From Marinobacter sp. es.048 (GTDB lineage Bacteria > Pseudomonadota > Gammaproteobacteria > Pseudomonadales > Oleiphilaceae): a stretch of DNA of 64,000 nt. Below, in pieces: positions 18,040 through 28,287 of this stretch. A program made the translations under genes and the position numbers. Below the pieces are notes generated by a model that saw only the letters and a list, made by a program, of their open reading frames with translations, was not told where the DNA came from and made no database searches. The stretch is from NCBI RefSeq assembly GCF_900188435.1, contig NZ_FYFA01000001.1:1922001-1986000 (forward strand). The letters run 5' to 3'. Every line of letters begins with the position of its first letter. The stretch's first letter is position 1.

Positions 18040-18056
18040 GCCGGAATAGGCAAAGC
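18036..18056 (+). repeat. REP-like repeat, degenerate copy 8, at the end of atl
   Basis: GTAGGCCGGAATAGGCAAAG resembles the left half of copy 1 with two changes. Its TAG at 18037-18039 is the atl stop codon. Confidence 0.6.
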
Positions 18057-18076
18057 AACCATAAATCTGATTGGTA

Positions 18077-18113
18077 GTAGGTCGGATTAGGCGCAAAGGG
18101 CCGTAATCCGACA
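18077..18113 (+). repeat. REP-like palindromic repeat, copy 9
   Basis: A full unit of 37 bases with a longer loop (GCGCAAAGGGC), lying between the convergent atl and dehydrogenase genes. Confidence 0.88.
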
Positions 18114-18138
18114 CTTGCCGGTTACTCTTGCTGCCAGA

Positions 18139-18900
18139 TCAGAGCCTCAAAGCCCCATCCACTTCAAGCATCCGCCCGGACATATAGTCATTCTCGAAAA
18201 TAAACGCCGCAGCAGAGGCAATTTCTTCCGGTTTGCCCATGCGCTTCAGCGGGATGCCGGCGGTCATTTTTTCCAGGGCTTCCGGTTTCATCGAAGCGGT
18301 CATTTCGGTCTCGATGAACCCCGGGGCGATGCCGGCGCAGCGGATGCCGTAGCGGGCGAGTTCTTTGGCCCAGACGGGTACCAGGGCGGAAACGCCGGCT
18401 TTGGCGGCGGAGTAGTTGCTCTGGCCCATGTTGCCGGCGCGGGAGATGGAGGCGATATTGATGATCGCGCCCTGATCGCCGTTCTTGATCATCTGGGTCG
18501 CAGCTTCGCGACCGCAGAGGAACACACCGGTGAGGTTGACGTCGATAACGGCCTGCCACTGGGACAGCTCCATGCGGCGTTCAACTTCGCCATCCTTCAC
18601 TTTGACCATCAGGCCGTCCCGGAGGATGCCGGCGTTGTTGACCAGGCCGTTAAGGTGCCCGAAGTCGTTGACGATGGCTTCGAAGGTTTTCTCAACGTCT
18701 TCTTCTTTGGCCACGTTGCAAACGTAGCTTCTGGCCTCAGAGCCTGCGGCCACGCATGCGGTGACGGCTTCGTCCAGTTTCTCTGGCATCAGGTCGATGA
18801 GCGCGATTTTTGCGCCTTTGGCCGCAAGGTATTCACCCATGGCGCGGCCAAGGCCCTGGCCGCCGCCGGTAATTGCAATCACGGAATCTTGAAGTTTCAT
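18139..18900 (-). CDS. Short-chain dehydrogenase/reductase, FabG-like
   Basis: A 253-residue classical SDR. The NAD(P)-binding motif TGGGQGLG is near residue 11, NNAG follows mid-protein, and the catalytic Ser and YxxxK appear in NIASISRAGNMGQSNYSAAKAG. The PGFIETEMTASM segment and the length are typical of 3-oxoacyl-ACP reductases and related dehydrogenases. Whether it acts on acyl-ACP, acyl-CoA or another carbonyl cannot be settled, since no fatty-acid or polyhydroxyalkanoate genes adjoin it. It is a single gene flanked by repeats on both sides. Confidence 0.88.
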   Translation of the reverse strand: MKLQDSVIAITGGGQGLGRAMGEYLAAKGAKIALIDLMPEKLDEAVTACVAAGSEARSYVCNVAKEEDVEKTFEAIVNDFGHLNGLVNNAGILRDGLMVKVKDGEVERRMELSQWQAVIDVNLTGVFLCGREAATQMIKNGDQGAIINIASISRAGNMGQSNYSAAKAGVSALVPVWAKELARYGIRCAGIAPGFIETEMTASMKPEALEKMTAGIPLKRMGKPEEIASAAAFIFENDYMSGRMLEVDGALRL

Positions 18901-19008
18901 GTTTTGCCCTAACTACTGTTATCAGGTGGTTTTACGGTTGCTGTGCGTCTGTGCGGTTATTTTTTGTGCGCGGAGTATACCAAATACGACTATGGTGGGG
19001 TTTAGCCT

Positions 19009-19037
19009 TGTCGGATTACGCTTCGCTAATCCGACCT
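19009..19037 (-). repeat. REP-like palindromic repeat, copy 10 (inverted)
   Basis: Begins TGTCGGATTACG, loop CTTCG, ends TAATCCGACCT. It is paired with the opposite-facing copy 11 about 25 bases further on. Confidence 0.85.
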
Positions 19038-19061
19038 GCTCTTGATGCACGGGCCGGTACC

Positions 19062-19112
19062 GTAGGTCGGGTTTGCCGGTGAACGGCACAGTGAGCGAAG
19101 CGTAACCCGACA
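19062..19112 (+). repeat. REP-like repeat, copy 11 (long GGGTT variant)
   Basis: A 51-base variant beginning GTAGGTCGGGTT and ending GTAACCCGACA, with a longer inner segment containing GCCGGTGAACGGC. Both arms changed together (GATT to GGTT, AATC to AACC), so the pairing is kept. Confidence 0.8.
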
Positions 19113-19135
19113 GGATCAGAAACAATGGAGGCACT

Positions 19136-19684
19136 TTGTCCGTTTTCCTTTTTCTCTTCATTATTATGCCAATCGCCGAGATGGCGGTATTGATTCAGGT
19201 GGGCGGCATGATTGGTGTGCTTAATACCATCGGGCTGGTGTTGCTGACGGCCGTTATTGGTGCGTGGCTACTTCGCCAGCAGGGTCTGGCAACGCTTTTG
19301 CGGGCCAATCAGCGTCTGAATAGTGGTGAACTGCCTGCCAAAGAGGTTGCCGAGGGGCTGATCCTGGCCGTAGGCGGCGCCCTGTTGCTGACGCCGGGTT
19401 TTATTACCGATACCGTTGGCTTCCTCTGTCTGATTCCGGGTACCCGGCATTGGCTCGCCGCACAGGCGCTCAAGCGCATGGTTGTGGCTGGTCAAAGTCG
19501 GAGTAGCAGTTTCTATTTTCGTGCCGGTGGTGGCTCGAACCCGTTTGGACAGGATCCGTTTGGTGGCCGGGAGAATCCGTTCGGAAGGCAACGCCCGTTT
19601 GATCGTGACAGCAATGGCGACATCATCGAAGGCGAGTATCAGGACGAGACCGAATCCGATCGGGACCGGATCGAAAAAAAGTGA
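19136..19684 (+). CDS. fxsA: FxsA-family inner membrane protein
   Basis: A 182-residue membrane protein. The N-terminal 110 residues carry about three hydrophobic segments and the FxsA pattern (FIIMPIAEMAVLIQVGGMIG, then LLTPGFITDTVGFLCLIPGTR). In E. coli FxsA relieves phage T7 exclusion by F plasmids; its normal role is unclear. The C-terminal 60 residues are Gly, Pro, Arg and Asp-rich and probably cytoplasmic. The start is TTG 19136, five bases after GGAGG. Lying just upstream of groES-groEL matches E. coli gene order. Confidence 0.88.
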   Translation: MSVFLFLFIIMPIAEMAVLIQVGGMIGVLNTIGLVLLTAVIGAWLLRQQGLATLLRANQRLNSGELPAKEVAEGLILAVGGALLLTPGFITDTVGFLCLIPGTRHWLAAQALKRMVVAGQSRSSSFYFRAGGGSNPFGQDPFGGRENPFGRQRPFDRDSNGDIIEGEYQDETESDRDRIEKK

Positions 19685-19703
19685 AAAATTTTCTCTCCGG
19701 GGT

Positions 19704-19732
19704 GTTGAAAACACCTACCTGCTACCCCAAAT
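19704..19732 (+). promoter_or_regulatory. Sigma-32-like heat-shock promoter for groES-groEL
   Basis: GTTGAAA (19704-19710), a 14-base spacer, then CCCCAAAT (19725-19732). This is close to the RpoH consensus CTTGAAA-N(11-16)-CCCCATNT. It lies about 145 bases upstream of groES. Confidence 0.8.
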
Positions 19733-19798
19733 AGAAACCACAAGTTCGCTGCGGGCTGATTTCCACTGAAAACAGTTGGTTATCTGGCCGGGCAATTT

Positions 19799-19824
19799 GT
19801 CGGGTCAGGCTTAGCTGATCCGAC
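19799..19824 (+). repeat. Degenerate REP-like hairpin in the groES leader (copy 12)
   Basis: GTCGGGTCAG pairs with CTGATCCGAC (one G-U pair) around GCTTAG. It lies between the heat-shock promoter and groES, so it will be part of the transcribed leader. Confidence 0.6.
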
Positions 19825-19877
19825 TTACATCAACAATGTCATTGCCACATTAATCTGACTATTGGAGAAGCCGAGCA

Positions 19878-20165
19878 ATGAAAATTCGTCCGCTACACGA
19901 TCGTGTTGTCGTGCGCCGTAAGGAAGAAGAAGAGAAAACTGCAGGTGGCATCGTGCTGCCGGGTAACGCCAAAGAGAAGCCCTCCCAAGGCGAGGTGATT
20001 GCCGTTGGTAACGGTCGTATCCTCGATAACGGCGAAACCCGCTCACTGGCGGTCAAGGTGGGTGACACCGTGGTCTTCGGTCAGTACGCCGGTAACACCG
20101 TCAAGATCGATGGCGAAGAGCTCCTCATCATGGGCGAGAGCGACATCTACGGCGTGCTTGAGTGA
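19878..20165 (+). CDS. groES: Co-chaperonin GroES
   Basis: The 10-kDa lid of the GroEL folding chamber. Its 95 residues start [20 protein letters not shown] and contain the mobile loop [18 protein letters not shown] that docks on GroEL. An AGAAGCCGAG stretch precedes the ATG. It is followed by groEL 78 bases downstream, with no terminator between, in one operon under the sigma-32-like promoter. Confidence 0.98.
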   Translation: MKIRPLHDRVVVRRKEEEEKTAGGIVLPGNAKEKPSQGEVIAVGNGRILDNGETRSLAVKVGDTVVFGQYAGNTVKIDGEELLIMGESDIYGVLE

Positions 20166-20225
20166 TCGCTGAAGCGAATCGCACGAACTCTCATTAATCC
20201 GATTGATTCAACGACTTCGGTTTAA

Positions 20226-21896
<1,671 letters not shown>

Positions 21897-21918
21897 TGCT
21901 GGCCTGATCCTGGCCCCT

Positions 21919-21960
21919 AAAAACCCCGCGTTGGTTCACGCTAACGCGGGGTTTTTGTTT
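21919..21960 (+). terminator. Rho-independent terminator of groES-groEL
   Basis: A perfect 14-pair stem (21919-21932 with 21943-21956) with core CCCCGCG/CGCGGGG and a ten-base loop, followed by a T-rich run. Confidence 0.95.
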
Positions 21961-22028
21961 TTTTGTCATGAACTTGCCCCATGCCTTTGTTAGACTCGGC
22001 CTCCGGTCCATTATTTGTGCAACGCCGA

Positions 22029-22820
22029 ATGAGTGACGCTGAACCCAAATCTTTTCTTCGCCCCGGCAAGGTATTTCTGCTCCTGCTGCTGGGCGCTCTG
22101 GTGTATCTGCTGTCACTGGTTTTTCTGGTACCTGCGGGGTGGGTCTGGCAGCAGGCCTCTGCCCAAGTGCCTTTGCCGCCTCAAGTGCAGGTTCGACAGG
22201 TCGCCGGCAAACTCTGGGATGGAGAAGCAGGGGTTGTCGTTGCCGGGTTTCCGTTGCGTATTGACTGGCGTCTGGGCACGCCCTCTGTTACCGGTCTCGA
22301 GTGGCCAGCCAGAATTACTGTGGAATCGTCACAATCTTCACTCAATGGCAATGTTACGATCAGTTGGCCCGCCAGCGCTCAGCTGGATGCCAATGGGTGG
22401 GTTACGGTGGCCGAGTTTGAAGACCTGATCCGCCAGAGTGGCGGTGCAATTATCGAAGGCGAAGTCTTGATTGACCGGTTGACTATGGCCTGGGCCGATA
22501 ACCGGATTACCCGGGCCGAAGGCCTGGGGCGCTGGGATGGTGGTCTGGTGACCTGGCCAATGGGCGATCAGCGGGGTCAGGCAGAATTTCCGCCCATGCA
22601 GGCCACCATGGATACCAGTCAGGGTGGTGTTGCTCTGACCGTTTCTGAGCAGGGCGGACAGGGACCGGCAGCGGACGCATCGCTAATGTGGAATGGAATG
22701 TTGGAACTGCGTGTCTACAAGCGAATGGTGGATCTTGCCGGTCAGCCCTGGCCGGATTCTGCCAGCCCTGGCGATGTGGTGTTCCGGGTGCGCCAGCCTC
22801 TCGTACCGGGGGCGCGATAG
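22029..22820 (+). CDS. gspN: Type II secretion protein N
   Basis: An inner-membrane protein of about 263 residues: a short cytoplasmic N-terminus, one hydrophobic helix (VFLLLLLGALVYLLSLVFLV) and a periplasmic beta-rich domain. GspN is an accessory part of some type II secretion systems. The ATG at 22029 places the helix correctly; an in-frame codon at 21981 has no support. One base separates it from gspC, so the gspN-gspC-gspD order forms a tight operon. The family is weakly conserved, so the call leans partly on context. Confidence 0.8.
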   Translation: MSDAEPKSFLRPGKVFLLLLLGALVYLLSLVFLVPAGWVWQQASAQVPLPPQVQVRQVAGKLWDGEAGVVVAGFPLRIDWRLGTPSVTGLEWPARITVESSQSSLNGNVTISWPASAQLDANGWVTVAEFEDLIRQSGGAIIEGEVLIDRLTMAWADNRITRAEGLGRWDGGLVTWPMGDQRGQAEFPPMQATMDTSQGGVALTVSEQGGQGPAADASLMWNGMLELRVYKRMVDLAGQPWPDSASPGDVVFRVRQPLVPGAR

Positions 22821-22821
22821 C

Positions 22822-23679
22822 ATGGCTCTTTTGAGTAATCCGGCCCAGAGTCGGATTTCCAGAATACTGGCGAACCTCTTGCTGTTGGCACTGGTGGTTT
22901 ATCTGGCCATTACTCTCGCCCGGATGACCTGGTTGTTCGCCTGGGACGACAGACCGGTTCCCAGTGCCCCAGCGTCGTCAAACAGCGGCGGGAACATGGC
23001 CGGGGGCAGCCGTGTGACGGCTTCTATGTCAGTCTACGATTTTTTCGGGCGTTCGGAGCGACCGGTTGAGGTGGCGGAAGCCGTTCGCCGCTCGGCTCCG
23101 GAGACCCGCCTTCGGCTTCGGCTGGAAGGGGTACTGGTCGCACAGCGCCCGGAAGACTCCGGTGCTATAGTTGCTGGAAGCAATGGTGAAACGGCCTATT
23201 ACCGGGTAGGGGAGATGTTGCCCGGCAATGCCGAGCTGGCGGAAGTGGAGCCCGGGCGTATTCTGATTCGTCGGGGCGGGCGATACGAGACCCTGACGTT
23301 TGAAGAGCAGATGTCCTCAGATCTGGTTGCAGAAGTGACCGCCGAGCCGGCAGAATCAGGACCGGATGAGTTCCTGGCCAGCGCCCGTGAGCAGATTGAC
23401 AGTCAGGGCGTTGCCGCACTGGCGCCCTTCGGGTTGAGCCCGGTGGATGACAGTGGCATGTCCGGGTATGTTTACGACGGCTCCAATGCCATGCTGAATG
23501 CCGTCAACCTGCAGGCCGGTGATGTGATAACCGCGATCAACGGTCAGCGACTGGGTGATATCAGCCAGGACAAGGCTCTGCTTGAGAACTGGCGTGGCCA
23601 GTCCCAGCTGGAGATAGAAATCGAGCGTGACGGATCCATCCTCACCATCAGTTATGCCATACCCGAGCAGTGGCGCTGA
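22822..23679 (+). CDS. gspC: Type II secretion protein C
   Basis: A clamp protein of about 285 residues linking the inner-membrane platform to the outer-membrane secretin. It has a cytoplasmic tail, one membrane helix (ANLLLLALVVYLAITLA), a homology region (LRLEGVLVAQRPEDSGAIV) that contacts the secretin, and a C-terminal PDZ-like part (LNAVNLQAGDVITAINGQRLGD). The ATG at 22822 directly follows the gspN stop. gspD begins 32 bases downstream. Confidence 0.9.
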   Translation: MALLSNPAQSRISRILANLLLLALVVYLAITLARMTWLFAWDDRPVPSAPASSNSGGNMAGGSRVTASMSVYDFFGRSERPVEVAEAVRRSAPETRLRLRLEGVLVAQRPEDSGAIVAGSNGETAYYRVGEMLPGNAELAEVEPGRILIRRGGRYETLTFEEQMSSDLVAEVTAEPAESGPDEFLASAREQIDSQGVAALAPFGLSPVDDSGMSGYVYDGSNAMLNAVNLQAGDVITAINGQRLGDISQDKALLENWRGQSQLEIEIERDGSILTISYAIPEQWR

Positions 23680-23711
23680 TCGGGTTCATCGAAACAGGAC
23701 GAAATCGCCAG

Positions 23712-25664
23712 ATGTATAACCACAAGACCAATCTTTTGCGGGCCATTGTCCTGCTTGTTCTCCTTCCCTTTCTGTCCCTGGCGCACGGGCAAGAAGCCGA
23801 GACATGGCGGCTTAATCTCAAAGATGCCGATATCCGCGCCTTCGTAACCCAGGTAGCCGATATTACCGGGTACAGTTTTGTGGTGGATCCCAGGGTGAAG
23901 GGCAAGGTCACCGTGCTGTCGAGCGCGCCCATGAACAAGGATGAGATTTACGACCTGTTCCTGGCGGTTCTGAGTGTCCATGGGTTTACGGCCATTCCCG
24001 GGCAGGAAGTGATCAAGGTGGTGCAGCAGGTCGACGCCAAGCAGTCGGCGGAAGTCCTGGAACGGTTTCCCGAAACCCCCTCGGAGCAGCTGATTACCCG
24101 GGTTATCCAGATCGACAACGCCAACGCACTGGAGCTGGTGCCCATTCTGCGCCCACTGGTGGCCAAGTATGGCCACCTGGCCGGGGTGGCCGCCGCCAAC
24201 GCGCTGATCATCAGCGATCATTCTTCAAACATACAGCGTATCGAGCAGATTGTCCGGGAACTGGATAGTCCGTCCAAGTACGAAGTGGAAGTTATCCAGC
24301 TTCAGGAAGCCTGGGTCGGCGATATGGTGACTCTGCTACAGGAACTGGCCCCGGATGAGCTGGGTCGGGCCGGCGGCGACAATGCTGCCAGAAAATACAG
24401 CGTAACCGCAGACGAGCGCAGTAACCGGCTGATTCTGCGGGGCGATGAGACCTTTCGGGACAAGATGCGCGGTCTGATCCGGCAACTGGATCAACCTTCG
24501 GCAACCGGCGGTACCACCAAGGTCCTGAGGCTGAAACACGCCGACGCCAAAAACCTCACAGAAATTCTCAAGGGGGTTATGGGCGAGCTGGTCAAAGAGG
24601 GCGCAAGCTCGGGCGCCTCCGGCGGCGGTGCCAAGTCGCAGAGCAGCTTCGCGGTGTTCGCCGACGAGGGGCTGAACGCCCTGGTGGTTCGAGGTGAGCC
24701 GTCCCTGATGCAGGAAGCCGAACAGATTGTTGCGGCGCTGGATGTGCGTCGTGCCCAGGTCATGATTGAGGCAGCCATTGTCGAGATCAGTGACGAACTG
24801 GGCCAGGATCTGGGTGTTCAGGTTGCGGTGGGTGACGAATCTGGCGAATCCACGCCAGTCGCGGGCACTAACTTCGGCAACGTGGGTCGCAGCCTGGGTG
24901 AGGTACTGAGTGCCATTTTGACCGGGTCCGCCATTACCCCGGTTACAGGTGGCGTCACCGTCGGCGCTGGCCAGCGAAACGAGAACGGCGTCAGTTGGGG
25001 GATTCTCCTTCAGGCGTTGTCTACCTCGGCTGCTGCGAATCTGCTTTCTACGCCAAGCATCATTACCCTGGATAACCAGGAGTCGGAAATTATCGTGGGC
25101 CAGAACGTCCCGTTCCGTACCGGCCAGTCCACGGTCACAGGCGATGGCACCACGAATCCGTTTACCACTATTGAGCGTCGCGATATTGGTCTGACCCTCA
25201 AGGTCACCCCAACCATCAGCGCCGATGGCCTGGTGCGGCTGGTGGTAGAGCAGACCACAGAGAGTGTCGCGGATAGTATCGAGAACGCGTCGGACATCGT
25301 CACCAACAAGCGTGAAATCAAGACCACGGTGCTTGCCGATGACGGAGAGACCATTGTCCTGGGCGGTTTGACCCGTGATGATTACCAGGTCAACAAGAGC
25401 AAGGTGCCCTTGCTGGGCGACATCCCGTTCGTTGGACGCTTGTTCTCCTCGGAATCGGAGCGTCGGGTGAAGCGTAATCTCCTGGTGTTCCTGCGCCCGA
25501 AAATTATGCTGGGCAAGGAGGAGGCCGTTGCAGCTACCTCCGACAAGTTCAATCAACTATGGGATGTGAATTTGAGAATCCGGGAGAAGCTGGACCTGCC
25601 TGTTCCAGCCCAGCGCCCTGACGTGGATACGCTGTTTGATGAGGGCAACACCCGGGTCCAGTAA
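23712..25664 (+). CDS. gspD: Type II secretion secretin GspD
   Basis: The outer-membrane channel of the type II secretion system. A signal peptide (LLRAIVLLVLLPFLSLAHG) is followed by the N0 domain (WRLNLKDADIRAFVTQVADITGYS), KH-like N1-N3 domains and the C-terminal secretin barrel (VPLLGDIPFVGRLFSS, then LLVFLRPKIM). At about 650 residues it has normal length. The ATG at 23712 gives a proper signal peptide; the in-frame start 23670 adds 14 polar residues. The other gsp genes (E to M) are not in this window. Confidence 0.95.
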   Translation: MYNHKTNLLRAIVLLVLLPFLSLAHGQEAETWRLNLKDADIRAFVTQVADITGYSFVVDPRVKGKVTVLSSAPMNKDEIYDLFLAVLSVHGFTAIPGQEVIKVVQQVDAKQSAEVLERFPETPSEQLITRVIQIDNANALELVPILRPLVAKYGHLAGVAAANALIISDHSSNIQRIEQIVRELDSPSKYEVEVIQLQEAWVGDMVTLLQELAPDELGRAGGDNAARKYSVTADERSNRLILRGDETFRDKMRGLIRQLDQPSATGGTTKVLRLKHADAKNLTEILKGVMGELVKEGASSGASGGGAKSQSSFAVFADEGLNALVVRGEPSLMQEAEQIVAALDVRRAQVMIEAAIVEISDELGQDLGVQVAVGDESGESTPVAGTNFGNVGRSLGEVLSAILTGSAITPVTGGVTVGAGQRNENGVSWGILLQALSTSAAANLLSTPSIITLDNQESEIIVGQNVPFRTGQSTVTGDGTTNPFTTIERRDIGLTLKVTPTISADGLVRLVVEQTTESVADSIENASDIVTNKREIKTTVLADDGETIVLGGLTRDDYQVNKSKVPLLGDIPFVGRLFSSESERRVKRNLLVFLRPKIMLGKEEAVAATSDKFNQLWDVNLRIREKLDLPVPAQRPDVDTLFDEGNTRVQ

Positions 25665-25668
25665 GGTC

Positions 25669-27666
25669 TCAGACGGCCAGTGGCGGCATTGGACAATCCA
25701 TCTGATCCGCCACCAGTCGCATCAGTTCGTATTCCTTTGTTACCACCTTGCCATCGTGGGTGATGCAGTGCCCGCAGGCGTCAATGATCGCCGGTTTCAG
25801 CAGAGGCGAGAGGCCGTTCAGCGCAGTCAGCGCCTCCCGTAGCTGGCGCATTGTGACTTTCTCCAGAACCGGTGCAACATCACCCTTGGCATTCATGAAA
25901 CCTGCCATGGCTTCCTGATACAGGCTTTCGGCGTCAGCCCGGGACGTAGAGCCAGCCCGTGCCATCAAGCTCAGGAGTCGCTGCAGGGCCGGCATGATCG
26001 GTTTGTAGCTCTTGTAGCGAACCGGTACTACTCTGGCTGCTTCATCGCCCAGATGGCGGGACAGGAAACTCGTCAGCGCAAGCTCGAACAGGGAAACACG
26101 GTTATCCGCTGCAACCAGTTTCTGGACATTGGTAATCAGCATCTCCCGTTCTTCAGGGTCCAGTTTGCGCAACGCCGGCATGGCCAGCTCCAGGGCAGGG
26201 AAGCGGACGCCATTCCCGATGGTTTTCAGGGCGGGCAACAGTTTCTCCAACAGTTCCGGCTGACTGCCCAATACCGGGTGAGATGGCAGCAGGTTCAGCC
26301 GTTCGGTTTGCTGGGGGCGCGGCAAATCACTGATCAGCATGGCATAGCAAAGCTGTGTGGCTCCTGCGCGGGTGTACAGCAGGTTTCGGAAGGTGGCTGG
26401 CAGGCGCTCCAAGAAGCGCAATGCGAAATCTTCGCTTTGCCGATTGATGGTTCCGACCTGATCTGAAAATTTCCGGGCCGGTTTTATGGTCTTCTCCGGG
26501 CTGGATGCGAGTGGTGAGGTTCTCCCACTCCGGCCGGTGACCGGTCCGAGGATGTCAGATGCTGCGCCGGTAAACCCCGAGGCGCCGGCTTCCGGAGCCG
26601 CCGCGGAACCGCGGTAAAGGTCCGCGCCTGGCTCGGTATCCCGAAGCCGGCTGCGCAACCTGGCCAGCATTCCCGGTTGAATGGCATCGATTCGCTCGTC
26701 GATCGGCGGATGCGATGCCAGCAGCGAGGTAAACTTCATCCGGGCACTCTCGCCAAAGCACATGTGATTCATATCGCTGGCGTGGCTGGTGGTGTCGAGG
26801 TAGCCACCCTTCATGCCGATCTTGAACAGGGCGCCGGCGATGCCCTCGGGGTTACGGGTAAACTGCACGGAGGAAGCATCCGCCAACATCTCCCGCTGCC
26901 TGGAGACCGCAGCCTGTATCAGCCGGCCAAAGAAAACGCCCACATAGCCGATCACGAACAGGGCGATGCCAATGATGCCCATGGCCGCCTGGGCCCGTCC
27001 GTCCCGCGATCGGCCCACCCTGTGGCCACGGTAGAAGGAGGCCCGAAGCAGGAAGCCGCCGATCTGCCCGATCATCAGGATGCCGGCGAGCAGGGCAATG
27101 AGCCGGACGTTGAGCCGCATGTCCCCGTTGAAAATATGGCTGAATTCGTGGGCGACTACGCCTTGCAGTTCGTCTCGCGACAACTGGGTGATGGCTCCGT
27201 GGGTGACAACCATAACGGCTTCACCGGGCGTATAGCCCGCCACGAAGGCATTGATGCCTGTTTCCTGATCCATCACGTAAAGCTCCGGCACCGAAACACC
27301 GCTGGCAATGGCCATTTCCTCGACGATGTTGCGGAGTTTGCGCTCGTCACTGTCCCGGGTATCCGGATCAATCGGTCGCGCGCCGACCATTTTTGCAACC
27401 CTGTCGCCACCGCCGGCCAGGTCAACCCAGCGGAGCAGGGAACCCAGAACAATCAGGGCGACAACCGTAACGGCCGTCAGAAGACCGTGATTGGAGAGTA
27501 GCCAGTGATGGAACGCGAGACCGGAGGATTCGCTGCGGGTTACGAAATAGCCCACGAGGCAGACGGCGAGCGTAATAAACGCGACCGCCGTCAGGAAAAG
27601 GAAAACCAGCAGACTGGTGTTGCGCCGGGCATGGGCCTGGCGCTGAAAGAAACCGGGATGAGCCAT
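25669..27666 (-). CDS. M48-family membrane metalloprotease with TerB-like tail
   Basis: A 665-residue HtpX-related zinc protease of the inner membrane. Two hydrophobic segments (about 18-42 and 60-80) precede the zinc motif HEFSH at 173-177. Two more (about 187-208 and 230-252) follow, then the third zinc ligand in QREMLADASSVQFTRNP (E259). The last 250 residues are not part of HtpX. They end in an acidic, helical segment (DACGHCITHDGKVVTKEYELMRLV) that resembles a TerB-like domain. It lies 11 bases downstream of lemA and is almost certainly in its operon. Confidence 0.88.
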   Translation of the reverse strand: MAHPGFFQRQAHARRNTSLLVFLFLTAVAFITLAVCLVGYFVTRSESSGLAFHHWLLSNHGLLTAVTVVALIVLGSLLRWVDLAGGGDRVAKMVGARPIDPDTRDSDERKLRNIVEEMAIASGVSVPELYVMDQETGINAFVAGYTPGEAVMVVTHGAITQLSRDELQGVVAHEFSHIFNGDMRLNVRLIALLAGILMIGQIGGFLLRASFYRGHRVGRSRDGRAQAAMGIIGIALFVIGYVGVFFGRLIQAAVSRQREMLADASSVQFTRNPEGIAGALFKIGMKGGYLDTTSHASDMNHMCFGESARMKFTSLLASHPPIDERIDAIQPGMLARLRSRLRDTEPGADLYRGSAAAPEAGASGFTGAASDILGPVTGRSGRTSPLASSPEKTIKPARKFSDQVGTINRQSEDFALRFLERLPATFRNLLYTRAGATQLCYAMLISDLPRPQQTERLNLLPSHPVLGSQPELLEKLLPALKTIGNGVRFPALELAMPALRKLDPEEREMLITNVQKLVAADNRVSLFELALTSFLSRHLGDEAARVVPVRYKSYKPIMPALQRLLSLMARAGSTSRADAESLYQEAMAGFMNAKGDVAPVLEKVTMRQLREALTALNGLSPLLKPAIIDACGHCITHDGKVVTKEYELMRLVADQMDCPMPPLAV

Positions 27667-27677
27667 GCCTCAGGGCC

Positions 27678-28265
27678 TCAGAAGGCGACCTTCGGTGCCT
27701 GACGGGCTTCCGGTGATTCCAGTTCCAGTTGCGACGTTTCCTTGAACGCAAACATACCGGCTATCACGTTGTTGGGGAACTGCTCCCGGAAAATGTTGTA
27801 GCTCATTACGCCATCGTTATAGGCCTGGCGAGCGAACGCGACGCGGTTCTCCGTGCTGGAGAGTTCTTCCATCAGTTGCTGGATGGTCTCGTTGGCCTTC
27901 AGCTCCGGGTAGTTCTCTGCTACGGCGTAAAAGTTGGCGAGGGCCTTGGTCAGCAGGTTCTCCGCACTGCCCAGACGCTGGATCTTGGTTCCATCCCCTG
28001 GATCTTTGGCGGCATCCTTTTGGGCGCTGACCGCATTGTTGCGGGCTTCCATCACCTGGGTGAGGGTGCTTTTCTCATGGGTCAGATAGGCTTTTGCCGC
28101 TTCCACCAGGTTTGGAATCAGGTCGTGCCGGCGCTGCAGCTGCACATCAATCTGGGCAAACCCGTTCTTGAACTGGTTACGCAGTGAAACCAGGCGATTG
28201 TAGATAAAGACCAGGTAGAAAACAACGACGGCAATAACGATCAGGCCGATAACGGTAGTTCCCAT
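27678..28265 (-). CDS. lemA: LemA-family protein
   Basis: A 195-residue protein with one N-terminal membrane helix (VIGLIVIAVVVFYLVFIYNRL) and a helical periplasmic or cytoplasmic domain. The LemA signature NQFKNGFAQIDVQLQRRHDLIPNLVEAAKAYL is clear. LemA genes are commonly paired with an M48 protease, as here, but their molecular role is not settled. It is first in a two-gene operon with the M48 gene. Confidence 0.92.
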   Translation of the reverse strand: MGTTVIGLIVIAVVVFYLVFIYNRLVSLRNQFKNGFAQIDVQLQRRHDLIPNLVEAAKAYLTHEKSTLTQVMEARNNAVSAQKDAAKDPGDGTKIQRLGSAENLLTKALANFYAVAENYPELKANETIQQLMEELSSTENRVAFARQAYNDGVMSYNIFREQFPNNVIAGMFAFKETSQLELESPEARQAPKVAF

Positions 28266-28287
28266 GGCAACTCCTCAGGGTGATGAT

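Noticed and set aside
24336..25556. A 406-codon frame opposite gspD
   Set aside because: Antisense to a clear secretin with no ribosome site and no recognisable domain.
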